Below, piece by piece: positions 51,026-62,060 of a DNA stretch of 64,000 bases. Origin of the DNA: Theionarchaea archaeon. GTDB taxonomy: Archaea > Methanobacteriota_B > Thermococci > Methanofastidiosales > SZ-28-30. The notes beneath the pieces are model-generated. The model was not told where the DNA came from, searched no databases, and saw nothing but the letters and a program-made list of their open reading frames with translations. The translations under genes were made by a program, and so were the position numbers. Each line of letters starts with the position of its first letter. The first letter of the stretch is position 1. Location: positions 67,349 to 131,348 of the forward strand of contig JACVGT010000014.1 in assembly GCA_018992685.1 (NCBI GenBank), written 5' to 3'.

Positions 51026-52234
51026 ATGAAAATTGGAGAAGCCTTAGTAGGGGATGGACTGGAAGTCGCTCATATTGATCTGATTATTGGAGAAAAGGAC
51101 AGTGCAGTTGGGCAGGCTTTTGTAAGCAGCCTTGCTCAGCCTTCCTACGGTCATACCCCTATGCTGGGCGTCATACGTCCCAACCTGCCCTCTAAACCAT
51201 CCACCCTTATTGTGCCCAAAGTCACCATAAGAGGGTTCAAAGATGCAGGAAAAATGTTCGGCCCTGCCCAGGCAGGAGTTGCCAAGGCAGTGGCTGATGC
51301 AGTGGAGGAGGGACTGATTCCACGAGAACACTGCGAGGACTGGGTTGTCATTGTTTCTGTGTTTATTCACAAAGATGCTTCAGATTATCGGAAGATTTAT
51401 CAATATAACTACGGAGCAACGAAACTGGCCATAAAGAGGGCCATGGAAGACTATCCTTCGGTTGAGAAAGTCATAAGAGAGAAGGATAGGGCTACTCACC
51501 CCATCATGGGATTCAGAGTGTACCGGCTGTGGAATTCACCCTATCTGCAGGTTGCTCTTGACCTGACCAGCGAAGAACAGGTCAAGAATATCATCGAAAA
51601 ACTGCCTCTCAGGGAGCGATTGCTGCTGGAAGCGGGTACGCCTCTCATAAAGAACTGCGGCATTGAAATCGTGGAAAAGATTAGGGCAATGCGACAGGAA
51701 TCTTTCATTATTGCAGACCTGAAAACACTGGATGTGGGAAGGTTAGAGGTGAAAATGGCAGCAGATGCAACAGCAGATGCAGTGTGTATTTCAGGACTCG
51801 GTCCCAATGCATCGGTGGAAAAATCCATTCAGGAAGCGTACAGGCAGGGCATTTACTCGATTGTGGACTTTATGAATGTTACAGATATTGAGAAAAAACT
51901 GAAATCTCTGAAATATAAGCCCGATATCGCCCTCATTCACCGCAATGTGGATGTGGAGACTGCGGCCAGAGAACGAGGGGAGGAGCCGGAGACCAAATGG
52001 GGAAATATTACAGCTATCAAGAAGCTGGTCAAGCTTGTTTCAGTGGCAGGCGGCATCACGCCTCAGACCTGTGGAGAGGCACTGGACAAAGGTGCTGATA
52101 TTATAGTAGTTGGCAGGTACATTATCAGGTCGTATGATCCCTACCAGGCAGCCCGGGACTTCTTGGAGAAAATGCCTCCTGATCCTGATACTATGCGACT
52201 AATCCTGGACGAAGATGAAGTGGTAGGAACATAA
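51026..52234 (+). CDS. fae-hps: Bifunctional formaldehyde-activating enzyme / 3-hexulose-6-phosphate synthase
   Basis: 402 residues. The Fae domain (1-165) has [20 protein letters not shown] and [20 protein letters not shown]. The Hps domain (about 170-402) carries [20 protein letters not shown] and the catalytic [20 protein letters not shown]. Hps joins formaldehyde to ribulose 5-phosphate; in archaea the reverse direction supplies pentoses. Fae captures the released formaldehyde on tetrahydromethanopterin. This fused form is known from several archaea. TTATATAGG lies about 25 bases before ATG 51026. It is paralogous in its Fae half to the aldolase-Fae fusion at 27.4 kb. Confidence 0.95.
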   Translation: MKIGEALVGDGLEVAHIDLIIGEKDSAVGQAFVSSLAQPSYGHTPMLGVIRPNLPSKPSTLIVPKVTIRGFKDAGKMFGPAQAGVAKAVADAVEEGLIPREHCEDWVVIVSVFIHKDASDYRKIYQYNYGATKLAIKRAMEDYPSVEKVIREKDRATHPIMGFRVYRLWNSPYLQVALDLTSEEQVKNIIEKLPLRERLLLEAGTPLIKNCGIEIVEKIRAMRQESFIIADLKTLDVGRLEVKMAADATADAVCISGLGPNASVEKSIQEAYRQGIYSIVDFMNVTDIEKKLKSLKYKPDIALIHRNVDVETAARERGEEPETKWGNITAIKKLVKLVSVAGGITPQTCGEALDKGADIIVVGRYIIRSYDPYQAARDFLEKMPPDPDTMRLILDEDEVVGT

Positions 52235-52390
52235 TTCTCAGTGATTTCTTTTCTTCTCTCTCTCATTTGCTGATACGTACGATAGGCTATTTGTAACAGT
52301 ACCTGATTGTATTCAGCTACCAGTTACCAAAACATTTATATTGCGTCGATTAGTAGTATATGTTAATGTTACAGATAAGAGGTGATGAAC

Positions 52391-52681
52391 ATGCCAATTG
52401 CTCTTGCACCTGTTGATAGAATCTTGCGGAAAGCGGGAGCTGAAAGAGTGTCAAGAGATGCTGCTCTTGAACTGAGAGAAATCGTAGAGAATTTTGCACA
52501 CAGGATTGCTAAAGAAGCTGTCAAGAGATCCAGTGAATCCGGGAGAAAGACAGTATTCAAAGAAGACGTCCTGCAGGCACCGGCATCAGTGGTGGGAAGA
52601 GTTAAAGAGAACATCTTGATAGATGTAGAGACGGAGATTTTGAGGGAGCTTGAAGATCTAATACCCCCTCGGCAAGGATAA
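52391..52681 (+). CDS. Archaeal histone with C-terminal extension
   Basis: 96 residues. The first 67 form the histone fold: MPIALAPVDRILRKAGAERV, SRDAALELREIVENFAHRIA and GRKTVFKEDVLQA. The remaining 29 residues (VKENILIDVETEILRELEDL and IPPRQG) make a helical acidic tail longer than in HMfA or HMfB. A GGTG site precedes ATG 52391, and TTTATATTGCG at about 52333-52343 is TATA-like. Compacts DNA as dimers and longer stacks; the tail may set oligomer form. Confidence 0.88.
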   Translation: MPIALAPVDRILRKAGAERVSRDAALELREIVENFAHRIAKEAVKRSSESGRKTVFKEDVLQAPASVVGRVKENILIDVETEILRELEDLIPPRQG

Positions 52682-52682
52682 T

Positions 52683-52712
52683 AGCCTCATATCCCCTCTC
52701 CTTTTTTGTTGG
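52683..52712 (+). terminator. T-tract after the histone gene
   Basis: CTCTCCTTTTTTGTTGG follows the histone stop by about 15 bases, a typical archaeal stop signal. Confidence 0.45.
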
Positions 52713-52791
52713 TGCCGCTCAGACAGACTGTTTGCCCCTGATTTGCTAGAGTGACAGAAACCTTTTTAAAACAGAATCACAGACTACTTCC

Positions 52792-53091
52792 ATGGAAATT
52801 CAGATTCTCGAAGAAAAGAACAATCCATTACTGGAACGCAGAGAAATTCAGCTGAGGATAATTCAGGATGCGGGGAGTCCCAAAATAGCTGATGTGAGAA
52901 GGAAGATCGCCGCTCAGCTCTCACTGGATGAGTCTTTGTTCGTAGTTCAGAACGTGAGGGCAGAATATGGGATGAATGAATCACGCTGCCTGCTCAAGGT
53001 GTATGCGTCAAAGAACCGGCTGCAGACGGTGGAGGCAGATCACGTCATCAAAAAGAACGGGCTCGTGGAGGGATCTGATGAAAGCAAATGA
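52792..53091 (+). CDS. rps24e: Ribosomal protein S24e
   Basis: 99 residues: [20 protein letters not shown], then [20 protein letters not shown], the full S24e fold. A component of the archaeal small ribosomal subunit. ACCTTTTTAAAACAG about 25 bases upstream is the TATA box, giving a leaderless start. It overlaps rps27ae by 14 bases, as in many archaea. Confidence 0.95.
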   Translation: MEIQILEEKNNPLLERREIQLRIIQDAGSPKIADVRRKIAAQLSLDESLFVVQNVRAEYGMNESRCLLKVYASKNRLQTVEADHVIKKNGLVEGSDESK

Positions 53092-53230
53092 ACTGTATGA
53101 GCTAAAAGACGGCAAATTGACTAGAAAGAATCCTCTGTGCCCTCGCTGTGGTCAAGGAACTTTCATGGCAGACCATGGAGATCGCCTCACCTGTGGAAGA
53201 TGTGGATATACCAAGTGGAAAGGTACTTGA
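53078..53230 (+). CDS. rps27ae: Ribosomal protein S27ae
   Basis: 50 residues with the zinc ribbon [20 protein letters not shown] followed by [10 protein letters not shown]; four cysteines in two CxxC pairs. It forms part of the small ribosomal subunit beak region. GGAGGGATCTG upstream of ATG 53078 gives a good ribosome binding site. Operon with S24e. Archaea lack the ubiquitin part found in eukaryotes. Confidence 0.95.
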   Translation: MKANELYELKDGKLTRKNPLCPRCGQGTFMADHGDRLTCGRCGYTKWKGT

Positions 53231-53377
53231 GCCTGGTTGAGTTCCCGACTAGTTTTTCCGGCAGAGTTGTCTGGTAGAGGAATACTCTTTTTTGAGCAGA
53301 GTGGTACCGAGAGATGACATGAAAGGGTCTTTGGGGACATGCAAAAGTATCTTATACTCTGAGGTCTTTTCTGAGAC

Positions 53378-54346
53378 ATGATTTGCCTGGGTATCGAAAG
53401 TACTGCGCACACTTTTGGAGTGGGAATTGTCACAGAAGATGAAGTTCTGGCCAATGAAAGTGATAGTTATTCAGGAGTCGGTATCCATCCCAGAGAAGCT
53501 GCAGATCATCATGCGGAAGTGGCAGGACGCGTATTGAAACAGGCGTTGAAGAAGGCAGATATTGGGGTTACTGATACTGATGTAGTTTCCTTTTCAAAAG
53601 GGCCTGGGTTGGGTCCCTGTTTGAGAATTGCAGCTACGTGTGCACGTACCATATCGCTGCAGTCCGGAATTCCCATCGTAGGAGTGAACCACTGCATTGC
53701 ACATGTGGAAGTGGGAAGGTGGGTAACAGAAGCCTGTGACCCCGTTACATTATATGTTTCGGGAGGTAATACACAGATCATCGCATATGCAGGTGGAAGA
53801 TACAGAGTATTCGGAGAGACTCTGGATATTGGGATTGGAAACATGCAGGATATCTTCGGCAGGGAAGCAGGATTGCCCTTCCCATGCTACAGGGAGATGG
53901 ACAAAATGGTGAGGACAGGTGTGTACATACCAGGGCTTCCGTACACAGTAAAAGGGAATGACTTTTCGTTCTCAGGGCTGCTAACACAGGCACTGAAAAT
54001 GGTTCAGGAACACACCGTGGAAAATGCAGCCAAGTCGCTCATGGAAAATGCATATGCCATGGTGGTAGAGGCTACTGAACGAGCCATGGCGCATACCGAG
54101 AAAACAGAATTGCTGCTGACAGGAGGCGTTGCTGCTTCTCCTCGGCTGCAGGAGATGTGCTGCACCATGTGCAGAGAAAGAGATGCTTCTTTCTATGTAC
54201 CTCCTCACAGTCTGTGTAGGGACAATGGTGCCATGATTGCCCACCAGGGACTGCTAGAATACTCCCATGGGAAAAGAATGAGGCTGGAAGATACAGTAGT
54301 CAGCCAAAAATGGAGGACTGACGAAGTTGAAATCACCTGGCGTTGA
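53378..54346 (+). CDS. kae1: tRNA t6A threonylcarbamoyltransferase Kae1
   Basis: 322 residues. It transfers threonylcarbamoyl from TC-AMP to A37 of ANN-reading tRNAs, within the KEOPS complex. The ASKHA fold is seen with CLGIESTAHTFGVGIVTEDE, metal ligands in VNHCIAHVEVGR (HxxxH), and nucleotide loops VSGGNTQIIAYAGGRY and LLTGGVAASPRLQEMCC. It is a stand-alone Kae1; in several euryarchaea it is fused to Bud32. The Bud32 gene lies 1.2 kb downstream, separated by the opposite-strand Sua5 gene. TATA-like TATCTTATACTCTG precedes the start. Confidence 0.95.
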   Translation: MICLGIESTAHTFGVGIVTEDEVLANESDSYSGVGIHPREAADHHAEVAGRVLKQALKKADIGVTDTDVVSFSKGPGLGPCLRIAATCARTISLQSGIPIVGVNHCIAHVEVGRWVTEACDPVTLYVSGGNTQIIAYAGGRYRVFGETLDIGIGNMQDIFGREAGLPFPCYREMDKMVRTGVYIPGLPYTVKGNDFSFSGLLTQALKMVQEHTVENAAKSLMENAYAMVVEATERAMAHTEKTELLLTGGVAASPRLQEMCCTMCRERDASFYVPPHSLCRDNGAMIAHQGLLEYSHGKRMRLEDTVVSQKWRTDEVEITWR

Positions 54347-54366
54347 TTGCCTGCATCATACAGACA

Positions 54367-55437
54367 TCATACTCGCACAATATTGAACCCTGCTGATTTT
54401 CTCAACCTATTCATGATTGCCAATCCAATCTCGGCAGTGACTACCCCTTCTGCTATGATAATATCCACTCCTTGTTCATCGAAAGCACGAAGCACATCAA
54501 ACAAGTTCCTGGCTACAGTTCCCAGGTTCCTGCGGGAACCTACTACCTTAATGAGACCCTGATTGTAGCAATGCGCTGTTTCTTCGGTTGCCATTACTCC
54601 TACCTTCAGTCCTTGACGTATTTTCTGGTTCAGGAGCTGGTTAATTTTTTCTACCATGGGCCCTACCTGACCTTCCACCACAATCACTTCAGCATGAGGT
54701 GAGTAATGTTTGTACTTCATGCCAGGTGCGCGGGCTTCTGCTTCCGTTTTTGCTGCTGCAGCTGCTACAGGATGAACCTCCACGTTACCCAGAACTGCTC
54801 TAAGATCTTCTAGAGTAATGCCCCCCGGTCTCAGAATAGTGGGCACCTCCCCTGTTAGATCAAGAACAGTAGACTCAACTCCCACATCACACGGCCCTCC
54901 ATCAAGGAGAACTTCTATCTTTCCTGCCAGGTCTTGATACACATGCTGAGCTGTGGTGGGACTTACCCCACCTGAGATATTTGCGCTGGGAGCAGATATG
55001 GGAACCCCTGATTCAGCAATGAGTGCCAAAGCTACGTTGTGATCAGGCATCCTCACTGTTATCTCATCTATGTTCTCCGGTCTGGGCACATGTGGGGCTT
55101 TCTTCAGCAGCAACGTGAGGGGTCCAGGCCAGAACCGTTTGGTTAATACCTCTGTGGAATCTGGTATTTCCCTTGCCAAATCATACACTGCATCTTTCTC
55201 AGACACATGGACAATGAGTGGATTGTCATATGGTCTGTTTTTGGCCTGGAAGATTCTCAAGACAGCTCTGACGTCGAAAGTATTTGCACCCAGCCCGTAC
55301 ACTGTTTCTGTGGGAAATGCAACCAATCCACCTTCCCTAATCACCTGTGCTGCAATCCTGATTTTGTAGAGTTCCGGGGTTTCCCTGTCCACAGTAATGA
55401 CCTGGGTTTTCACGACGGGTCCAGTCTTCGTTTCCAT
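54367..55437 (-). CDS. sua5: Threonylcarbamoyl-AMP synthase Sua5
   Basis: 356 residues. The N-terminal YrdC-type domain has GGLVAFPTETVYGLGANTFD, KNRPYDNPLIVHVS and PISAPSANISGGVSPTTAQH. The C-terminal Sua5 domain (about 240-356) includes KYKHYSPHAEVIVVEG. It makes threonylcarbamoyl-AMP from threonine, bicarbonate and ATP, the substrate for Kae1. It lies between kae1 and bud32 on the other strand, so the t6A pathway is clustered. Confidence 0.95.
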   Translation of the reverse strand: METKTGPVVKTQVITVDRETPELYKIRIAAQVIREGGLVAFPTETVYGLGANTFDVRAVLRIFQAKNRPYDNPLIVHVSEKDAVYDLAREIPDSTEVLTKRFWPGPLTLLLKKAPHVPRPENIDEITVRMPDHNVALALIAESGVPISAPSANISGGVSPTTAQHVYQDLAGKIEVLLDGGPCDVGVESTVLDLTGEVPTILRPGGITLEDLRAVLGNVEVHPVAAAAAKTEAEARAPGMKYKHYSPHAEVIVVEGQVGPMVEKINQLLNQKIRQGLKVGVMATEETAHCYNQGLIKVVGSRRNLGTVARNLFDVLRAFDEQGVDIIIAEGVVTAEIGLAIMNRLRKSAGFNIVRV

Positions 55438-55572
55438 TTCAACATCCTCACGCTGTAGATCTATTCTCCTAATGAGTATACAAGTATATAAGTACTGGGC
55501 AGGTAATCAGGAAAAGGAATTCATAAGCCAAAGAAGTCAAAAAGATTCAGGCTTCCTTCGTGATGTGATTGG

Positions 55573-56190
55573 ATGATACGTATCAGGAAAGGTGCAGAAG
55601 CTGACCTGTATCTCACAGAGTTTTCAGCATTGTATTTCCCCTGGAACAGTGAAAAGGTCCTCATTAAGAAAAGAATCAGCAAAGGGTACAGACAACCAGA
55701 GCTTGATCATGAACTCAGGCAGAGAAGGACGATCCATGAAGCAAAGCTTCTTCATGAAGCCAAAGCATATGTTCATACCCCCGTTCTCTATGAGATAGAC
55801 ACAGAAGACTGTACCATCACAATGGAGTACGTTGAGGGAGCGAGGGCGAAAGATGACATGACAGAAGACATGGCAGAAGAGATTGGTGCGTGCATTGCCC
55901 GCCTACATGAAGGAGGAATTGTGCATGGCGATTTAACCACCTCTAATATCATTCTGAAAGGGTCCCGCATCTACTTCATTGATTTCGGACTGGGAGAAGT
56001 CACCACGGAAATAGAGCCTCAGGCAGTTGATTTGCATCTTTTGAAACAGGCCCTAGAGAGCACTCATTATACACACTGGAGGAAATTATGGAAGAAAATT
56101 CTGGAAGGATACAAAACTCGTTCTGGATCCCATGATGTAATTAAAAGGATCAGAGAAATCGAGAAAAGGGGACGATATTCCAAACGTTAG
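55573..56190 (+). CDS. bud32: KEOPS-associated kinase/ATPase Bud32
   Basis: 205 residues, a minimal protein-kinase fold. Motifs are KVLIKKRISKGYRQPELDHE (Lys of the ATP site), the catalytic loop EGGIVHGDLTTSNIILKG and the metal-binding YFIDFGLGEVTTEIE. It works as an ATPase partner of Kae1 in KEOPS. The 3' end overlaps the next gene on the other strand by four bases. Confidence 0.95.
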   Translation: MIRIRKGAEADLYLTEFSALYFPWNSEKVLIKKRISKGYRQPELDHELRQRRTIHEAKLLHEAKAYVHTPVLYEIDTEDCTITMEYVEGARAKDDMTEDMAEEIGACIARLHEGGIVHGDLTTSNIILKGSRIYFIDFGLGEVTTEIEPQAVDLHLLKQALESTHYTHWRKLWKKILEGYKTRSGSHDVIKRIREIEKRGRYSKR

Positions 56191-56477
56191 GGCTCCAGTC
56201 CCTCATACCTTTTCTGTTTGGTTGCAAGGCTTTCCAGCACTTCTGTGAGCTTATTAATGTGTTCTTTGAGCCGCATGGTATCCTTGGCCATGAGCTCAGT
56301 CCGTTCTTTGAGCTTTTCTATCTGTCTTCCCTGTTCAGCTATCTTCCTTTCAAGGTTTCCCGTGTTTTCTGCCTTTTTGCCCTGAAGATAATTAATGTAT
56401 CGTTCCAGCTTTTTTTGATGTTCCCGCAATTCCTCAACATCATGAAATAAACGGGGCAATCGGTAGCTGTAATCCAT
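56187..56477 (-). CDS. Coiled-coil protein, unknown
   Basis: 96 residues with heptads over about 75 residues: LRHDVEELREHQ-like (LFHDVEELREHQKKLERYIN), then EQGRQIEKLKERTELMAKDT and INKLTEVLESLATKQKRYEG. ATG 56477 lies about 25 bases from TTATATATCC on the minus strand, which sets the start; the longer frame starting at 56528 would run through the promoter. No function can be assigned. Confidence 0.6.
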   Translation of the reverse strand: MDYSYRLPRLFHDVEELREHQKKLERYINYLQGKKAENTGNLERKIAEQGRQIEKLKERTELMAKDTMRLKEHINKLTEVLESLATKQKRYEGLEP

Positions 56478-56654
56478 AAATCTTGTGGTAAGACCGGATA
56501 TATAAGTCTTGTGCTGTGATGAGATCAACGATCACTTGAGAGATCATACCGTGGAGAACTACAGAGTTTACCAATGCCAATGGACTACCAAAAGGTTTAT
56601 ATTTACAGTCATAAGGTATTTTATGAGAATTAATGTTCTACGAGGAGGGGTGTG

Positions 56655-58793
<2,139 letters not shown>

Positions 58794-59300
58794 ACGGATG
58801 TATACGATTCACCTTAAAAGGTGTTTTGCTAGCATCATTTTTGGCAGGAGGAACCGATCCAACGGAGAGGATGGGTGTGATTAACCCACCAGATTATCCC
58901 GAAGCTAGATTCAACATATGCTGGAACCGGCAGCAAAATGGCCTTCCGAAATTTTCAAGTGAACTTCGATATTTCCACTCTATATGGAAATTTTACAGAA
59001 AAAACATCAATCCTTCGGTAAGATGATTGCAATTCCTTCAACGAAAAAAACAACTGCATGTTGGTACCATAAACCTTTTAAAGGGGACTCAACCAATGTG
59101 AAAGCGGAGGAAAAGGATGAGAGACAAGGTACTGTGTAGAGGACGAGCTAGACAGAATGTGGCTCGGGCAAGAGCCGTCTTTTTATCAGATAGGAATTTG
59201 TCATTGGACAGAAATAACCACTTTAGAGTCTTTTTCAGATATTTCTGCTCATTATTCCTCTATACCTTTGGTACCCCTCTCAGACAAGGGAGGTGTGAAG
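58794..59300. other. Intergenic stretch upstream of the diterpene cyclase locus
   Basis: Contains a TATA-like AAACCTTTTAAAGG at about 59069-59083. After it, GCGGAGGAAAAGG and ATG 59117 open an Arg-rich frame to 59326 that looks unnatural. A second frame with more protein-like sequence (WLGQEPSFYQIGICHWTE) runs in from about 59100 without its own start and joins the gene at 59301. A frameshifted upstream gene is possible. A 51-codon reading at 58871-59026 is not convincing. Confidence 0.4.
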
Positions 59301-59528
59301 ATGAAGATGAAGATGAGTATAGATGAGTTTTTGGATTTTTTTGATCTCGGTGGGACCCAGATGCGAGGAAAAATCCAAAGGGTTTTTCCTGAGGGCGTCC
59401 CAAAGCCGGAATTGGACACTATTTGTGCAGCAGATTCCCTTTTCAGGAGATCTGTAATTGATTTTGGCGGTTTGAGCTCGCATTCCGGAGGTGGGAAATA
59501 TGCAAAACACGGTTTTGCAGTCAACTGA
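59301..59528 (+). CDS. Small protein encoded just upstream of the diterpene cyclase
   Basis: 75 residues from ATG 59301, which has a strong GGGAGGTG site 8 bases upstream. It starts MKMKMSIDEFLDFFDLGGTQ, goes on with RVFPEGVPKPELDTICAADS and ends with a Gly/Ser/His-rich segment. It overlaps the cyclase start by 29 bases, so the two are likely translated together. The frame is open further upstream, so a longer or frameshifted gene is possible. No family recognised. Confidence 0.45.
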   Translation: MKMKMSIDEFLDFFDLGGTQMRGKIQRVFPEGVPKPELDTICAADSLFRRSVIDFGGLSSHSGGGKYAKHGFAVN

Positions 59529-60969
59529 AATTGTGAAACATGACGGAGGAAAAATGAGCAGTTCAGCATATGATACTGCGTGGGTGGCACGGGTCACAGA
59601 CCAACAGGGGACATCAGTATTTCCAGAATGTGTTCAATGGATTCTGGAAAACCAGAAACAGGATGGAAGCTGGGGCAGTCAGATTCTGGATTATCATGAC
59701 AGGATACTTTCTACCTTGAGTGCCATCATAGCTCTCAAAGAGCTAGATGGGATTCGGTACAAGGACCATATCCAGAAAGGAGAAAGCTACATCTGGAGGA
59801 ACATGAGGAAAATGAGGAAGGACAACTGTGTATTCGTCGGAGGAGAGCTCCTCTTGCCTTCACTCATGGAACACGCAGAATCAATAGGGCTGAATCTTCC
59901 ATATTACGTGAAAGTCTATGAGAGGAAGTGCAGGGCAAAACTTGAGAAAATTGACAGATCCTTATGGTATTCGCCCTTAACATCTCTTTCATTCTCGTTT
60001 GAATTTTTGGGAGATGAGGTGGATGTGGAGCGCCTGCCATACATCAGACTGCCCAATGGGTCTGTGGGGAACTCCCCTGCAGCCACTGCTTTCTACCTCA
60101 AACATAGAAAGGATGAGGAGGCTGTCCAGTATCTGAGGAGAATTCTCTGCCTAAGAGGAGATGGCTCAGTCATGGAAGCATTCCCCATTGAAGCATTTGA
60201 ATTGGGATGGGTCATGTACAACCTTATGCTGGCAGGTCTTTATCTTGAGCAATACAATGAAATCTGCACGTATCTGACGAAAAACTTGAAGCCTTCAGGG
60301 ATTGGCATGTCTACAGGATTTCCCGTTCCAGATTTGGACGATACAGCAATACTCCTGAAAGCACTGCACAGAATGCAACACTGTGTAGATTTCAGCATAA
60401 TTGACGAATATGACATGGGGGAGTACTACGCCACGTACACCTTTGAGGTAGGTGCTTCAGTTAGCACTAACATTCACATGTTGGATCTTGTCAAGAGCTG
60501 CCCTCAATTTCCGCGGAGAAATGAGAACATAGATAAGTTGATAGCGTTCATTAAGAAAGAAATGCATTCTCCAGGTTATTGGGCCGATAAGTGGCACATT
60601 TCGCCGTATTATACCACCAGTCATGGAATCATGGCCTTAAGTGGGTTAGACTCAGACCTGGCTGGGAAAGCTGTATCCTGGATTCTGCAATCTCAAAACG
60701 AGAATGGAAAATGGGGAAGAAATGGAGGAACATTGGAGGAAACGGCATTGGCTTTGCAGGCCCTGATGTACTACCATCGCAACGTTGAACCCATTGACAT
60801 GGAAGGAATTTCCAAAGCCATGAAGTTTCTTCATGTCGATGTGTCTTCTCTGACCTCTCTGGATTTACCCGACATGTGGATATGCAAGGTCTTGTACACT
60901 CCCACACGAATTGTTCAATCTTCGATAGCTAGCACGCAATTACTGGGGGGAATAGAGAACTGTGGATAG
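59500..60969 (+). CDS. Class II diterpene cyclase (copalyl-diphosphate-synthase-like)
   Basis: 489 residues, the length of bacterial class II diterpene cyclases. Family landmarks in order: SAYDTAWVARV near residue 22, a QDGSWG turn at 54-59, NSPAATAFYL at 191-200, FPIEAFELGWVMYNL at 228, the catalytic DxDD as PDLDDTA (278-281), STNIHMLDLV, HISPYYTTSHGIMAL, and QNENGKWGRNGGTLEETALA. The DxDD acid protonates the terminal alkene of geranylgeranyl (or farnesyl) diphosphate to start cyclisation, leaving the diphosphate on. No DDxxD class I site is in this chain. ATG 59500 has GGAGGTG six bases upstream. A HAD hydrolase gene follows by 204 bases. Rare in archaea. Confidence 0.9.
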   Translation: MQNTVLQSTEIVKHDGGKMSSSAYDTAWVARVTDQQGTSVFPECVQWILENQKQDGSWGSQILDYHDRILSTLSAIIALKELDGIRYKDHIQKGESYIWRNMRKMRKDNCVFVGGELLLPSLMEHAESIGLNLPYYVKVYERKCRAKLEKIDRSLWYSPLTSLSFSFEFLGDEVDVERLPYIRLPNGSVGNSPAATAFYLKHRKDEEAVQYLRRILCLRGDGSVMEAFPIEAFELGWVMYNLMLAGLYLEQYNEICTYLTKNLKPSGIGMSTGFPVPDLDDTAILLKALHRMQHCVDFSIIDEYDMGEYYATYTFEVGASVSTNIHMLDLVKSCPQFPRRNENIDKLIAFIKKEMHSPGYWADKWHISPYYTTSHGIMALSGLDSDLAGKAVSWILQSQNENGKWGRNGGTLEETALALQALMYYHRNVEPIDMEGISKAMKFLHVDVSSLTSLDLPDMWICKVLYTPTRIVQSSIASTQLLGGIENCG

Positions 60970-61173
60970 CCTCCCGAGATGACGTCTCCCTATAGACACG
61001 ATGGGCCGTGGGGTTGTAGCTGAACAATTGGGAGCGCTTGTTTGAAGAATCCAGAAATGCCAGGTGCACCAGCTGACCGCATCAAATCGACCAGTGACAG
61101 TAACCCTGTTGATTTATATATCTGATAAGCCTTGTACTTTCATCACGATTGGAGATATCAGGAGGACTTTCAA

Positions 61174-61881
61174 GTGTCAATCGAAGCTGTACTCTTTGAT
61201 CTAGACGACACGCTAATCAGAAGATCTATGAAGAAGCCAGAAGACTTACACAGAGTTCTAAATCAGAAAAACATATCAGTTTCTCTGGAAGAGGTAAGAA
61301 GGGCATGTTGCCGACTGGAAAGTGAACTACAGGAAAGTCTGGGATATAAATTGAAGACTCAGCGTGGAAAGGTTCCTCATTCCACACTTTACCACATATG
61401 GAAATCATATTTCTATAAAGCGATCGGAATAGAAGCTCATAAGATGAATGGGAAACACGAAATTGATCTAGGCTGGGCAGATATCTGTGATACCGAAATC
61501 TATCCTGACGTAATTCCTTTTTTGGCAAATCTGAAGTCTCAAGGGATTAGGGTGGGGATTATTTCAAATGCCTATGAAAGGGAAGTGGAACAAATACTAG
61601 AGATCGCGGGATTGGACAGGGAGTTCTTTGATATCATTGTCGGGCCGGATACTGCATCTAGTATTAAGCCGGAGCCGGAAATCTTCCTGCATGTATTGAG
61701 GATTCTTGGGGTCGAACCTGCCCACGCAATCTATGTGGGAAATGATCTAGAGAGAGATTATGTAGGAGCTGAAGAAGTAGGCATGAAATCTTTTTTGATC
61801 TTGAGATCAGAAAATGAGAAAGTAAACGAAAATGTAAGACTCATCAGGAATCTCACGTCTCTGAAAGAGCAGTTGGACTAG
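61174..61881 (+). CDS. HAD-superfamily phosphatase next to the diterpene cyclase
   Basis: 235 residues from GTG 61174, set by GGAGGAC about 8 bases upstream; an upstream TTG start would give a non-family N-terminus. HAD motifs: I, AVLFDLDDTLIRRSM (DxDDT); II, VGIISNAYER; III, SSIKPEPEIFLHVL with catalytic Lys; IV, IYVGNDLERDYVGAEEVGM. The cap is helical and of C1 type. It hydrolyses a phosphate monoester; the substrate is not visible. Fungal and bacterial HAD-like enzymes that remove phosphate from class II cyclase products are known, and the position right after the cyclase gene suggests a similar role. GATTTATATATC at about 61110 could give it a separate promoter. Confidence 0.8.
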   Translation: MSIEAVLFDLDDTLIRRSMKKPEDLHRVLNQKNISVSLEEVRRACCRLESELQESLGYKLKTQRGKVPHSTLYHIWKSYFYKAIGIEAHKMNGKHEIDLGWADICDTEIYPDVIPFLANLKSQGIRVGIISNAYEREVEQILEIAGLDREFFDIIVGPDTASSIKPEPEIFLHVLRILGVEPAHAIYVGNDLERDYVGAEEVGMKSFLILRSENEKVNENVRLIRNLTSLKEQLD

Positions 61882-62060
61882 TACCCCGATCTTCTTTGAG
61901 GTTCCCCGATACTCTCTAGTCTATCATCATCGAATTGAACATGATTTTCTGGTGTAATGCCTGGCTTCTAATGTTGCTCTGGCTTTCCCAGCCATGCTCG
62001 ATGAGACTCAGTTTTCTAGAAAAAAAATGTAACTTCGCTAAAAAAAGAAAAGATGAAAAA

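Noticed and set aside
58871-59026. Plus-strand frame of 51 codons beginning MGVINPPDYPEARFN
   Set aside because: It has only a weak GGAGAGG site, no TATA box at the right distance and no recognisable pattern.
61003-61080. tRNA-like stretch GTTGTAGCTGAACAATTGGG between the cyclase and HAD genes
   Set aside because: A D-arm-like piece and a partial T-arm-like piece are present, but no acceptor or anticodon stem pairs. Probably chance.
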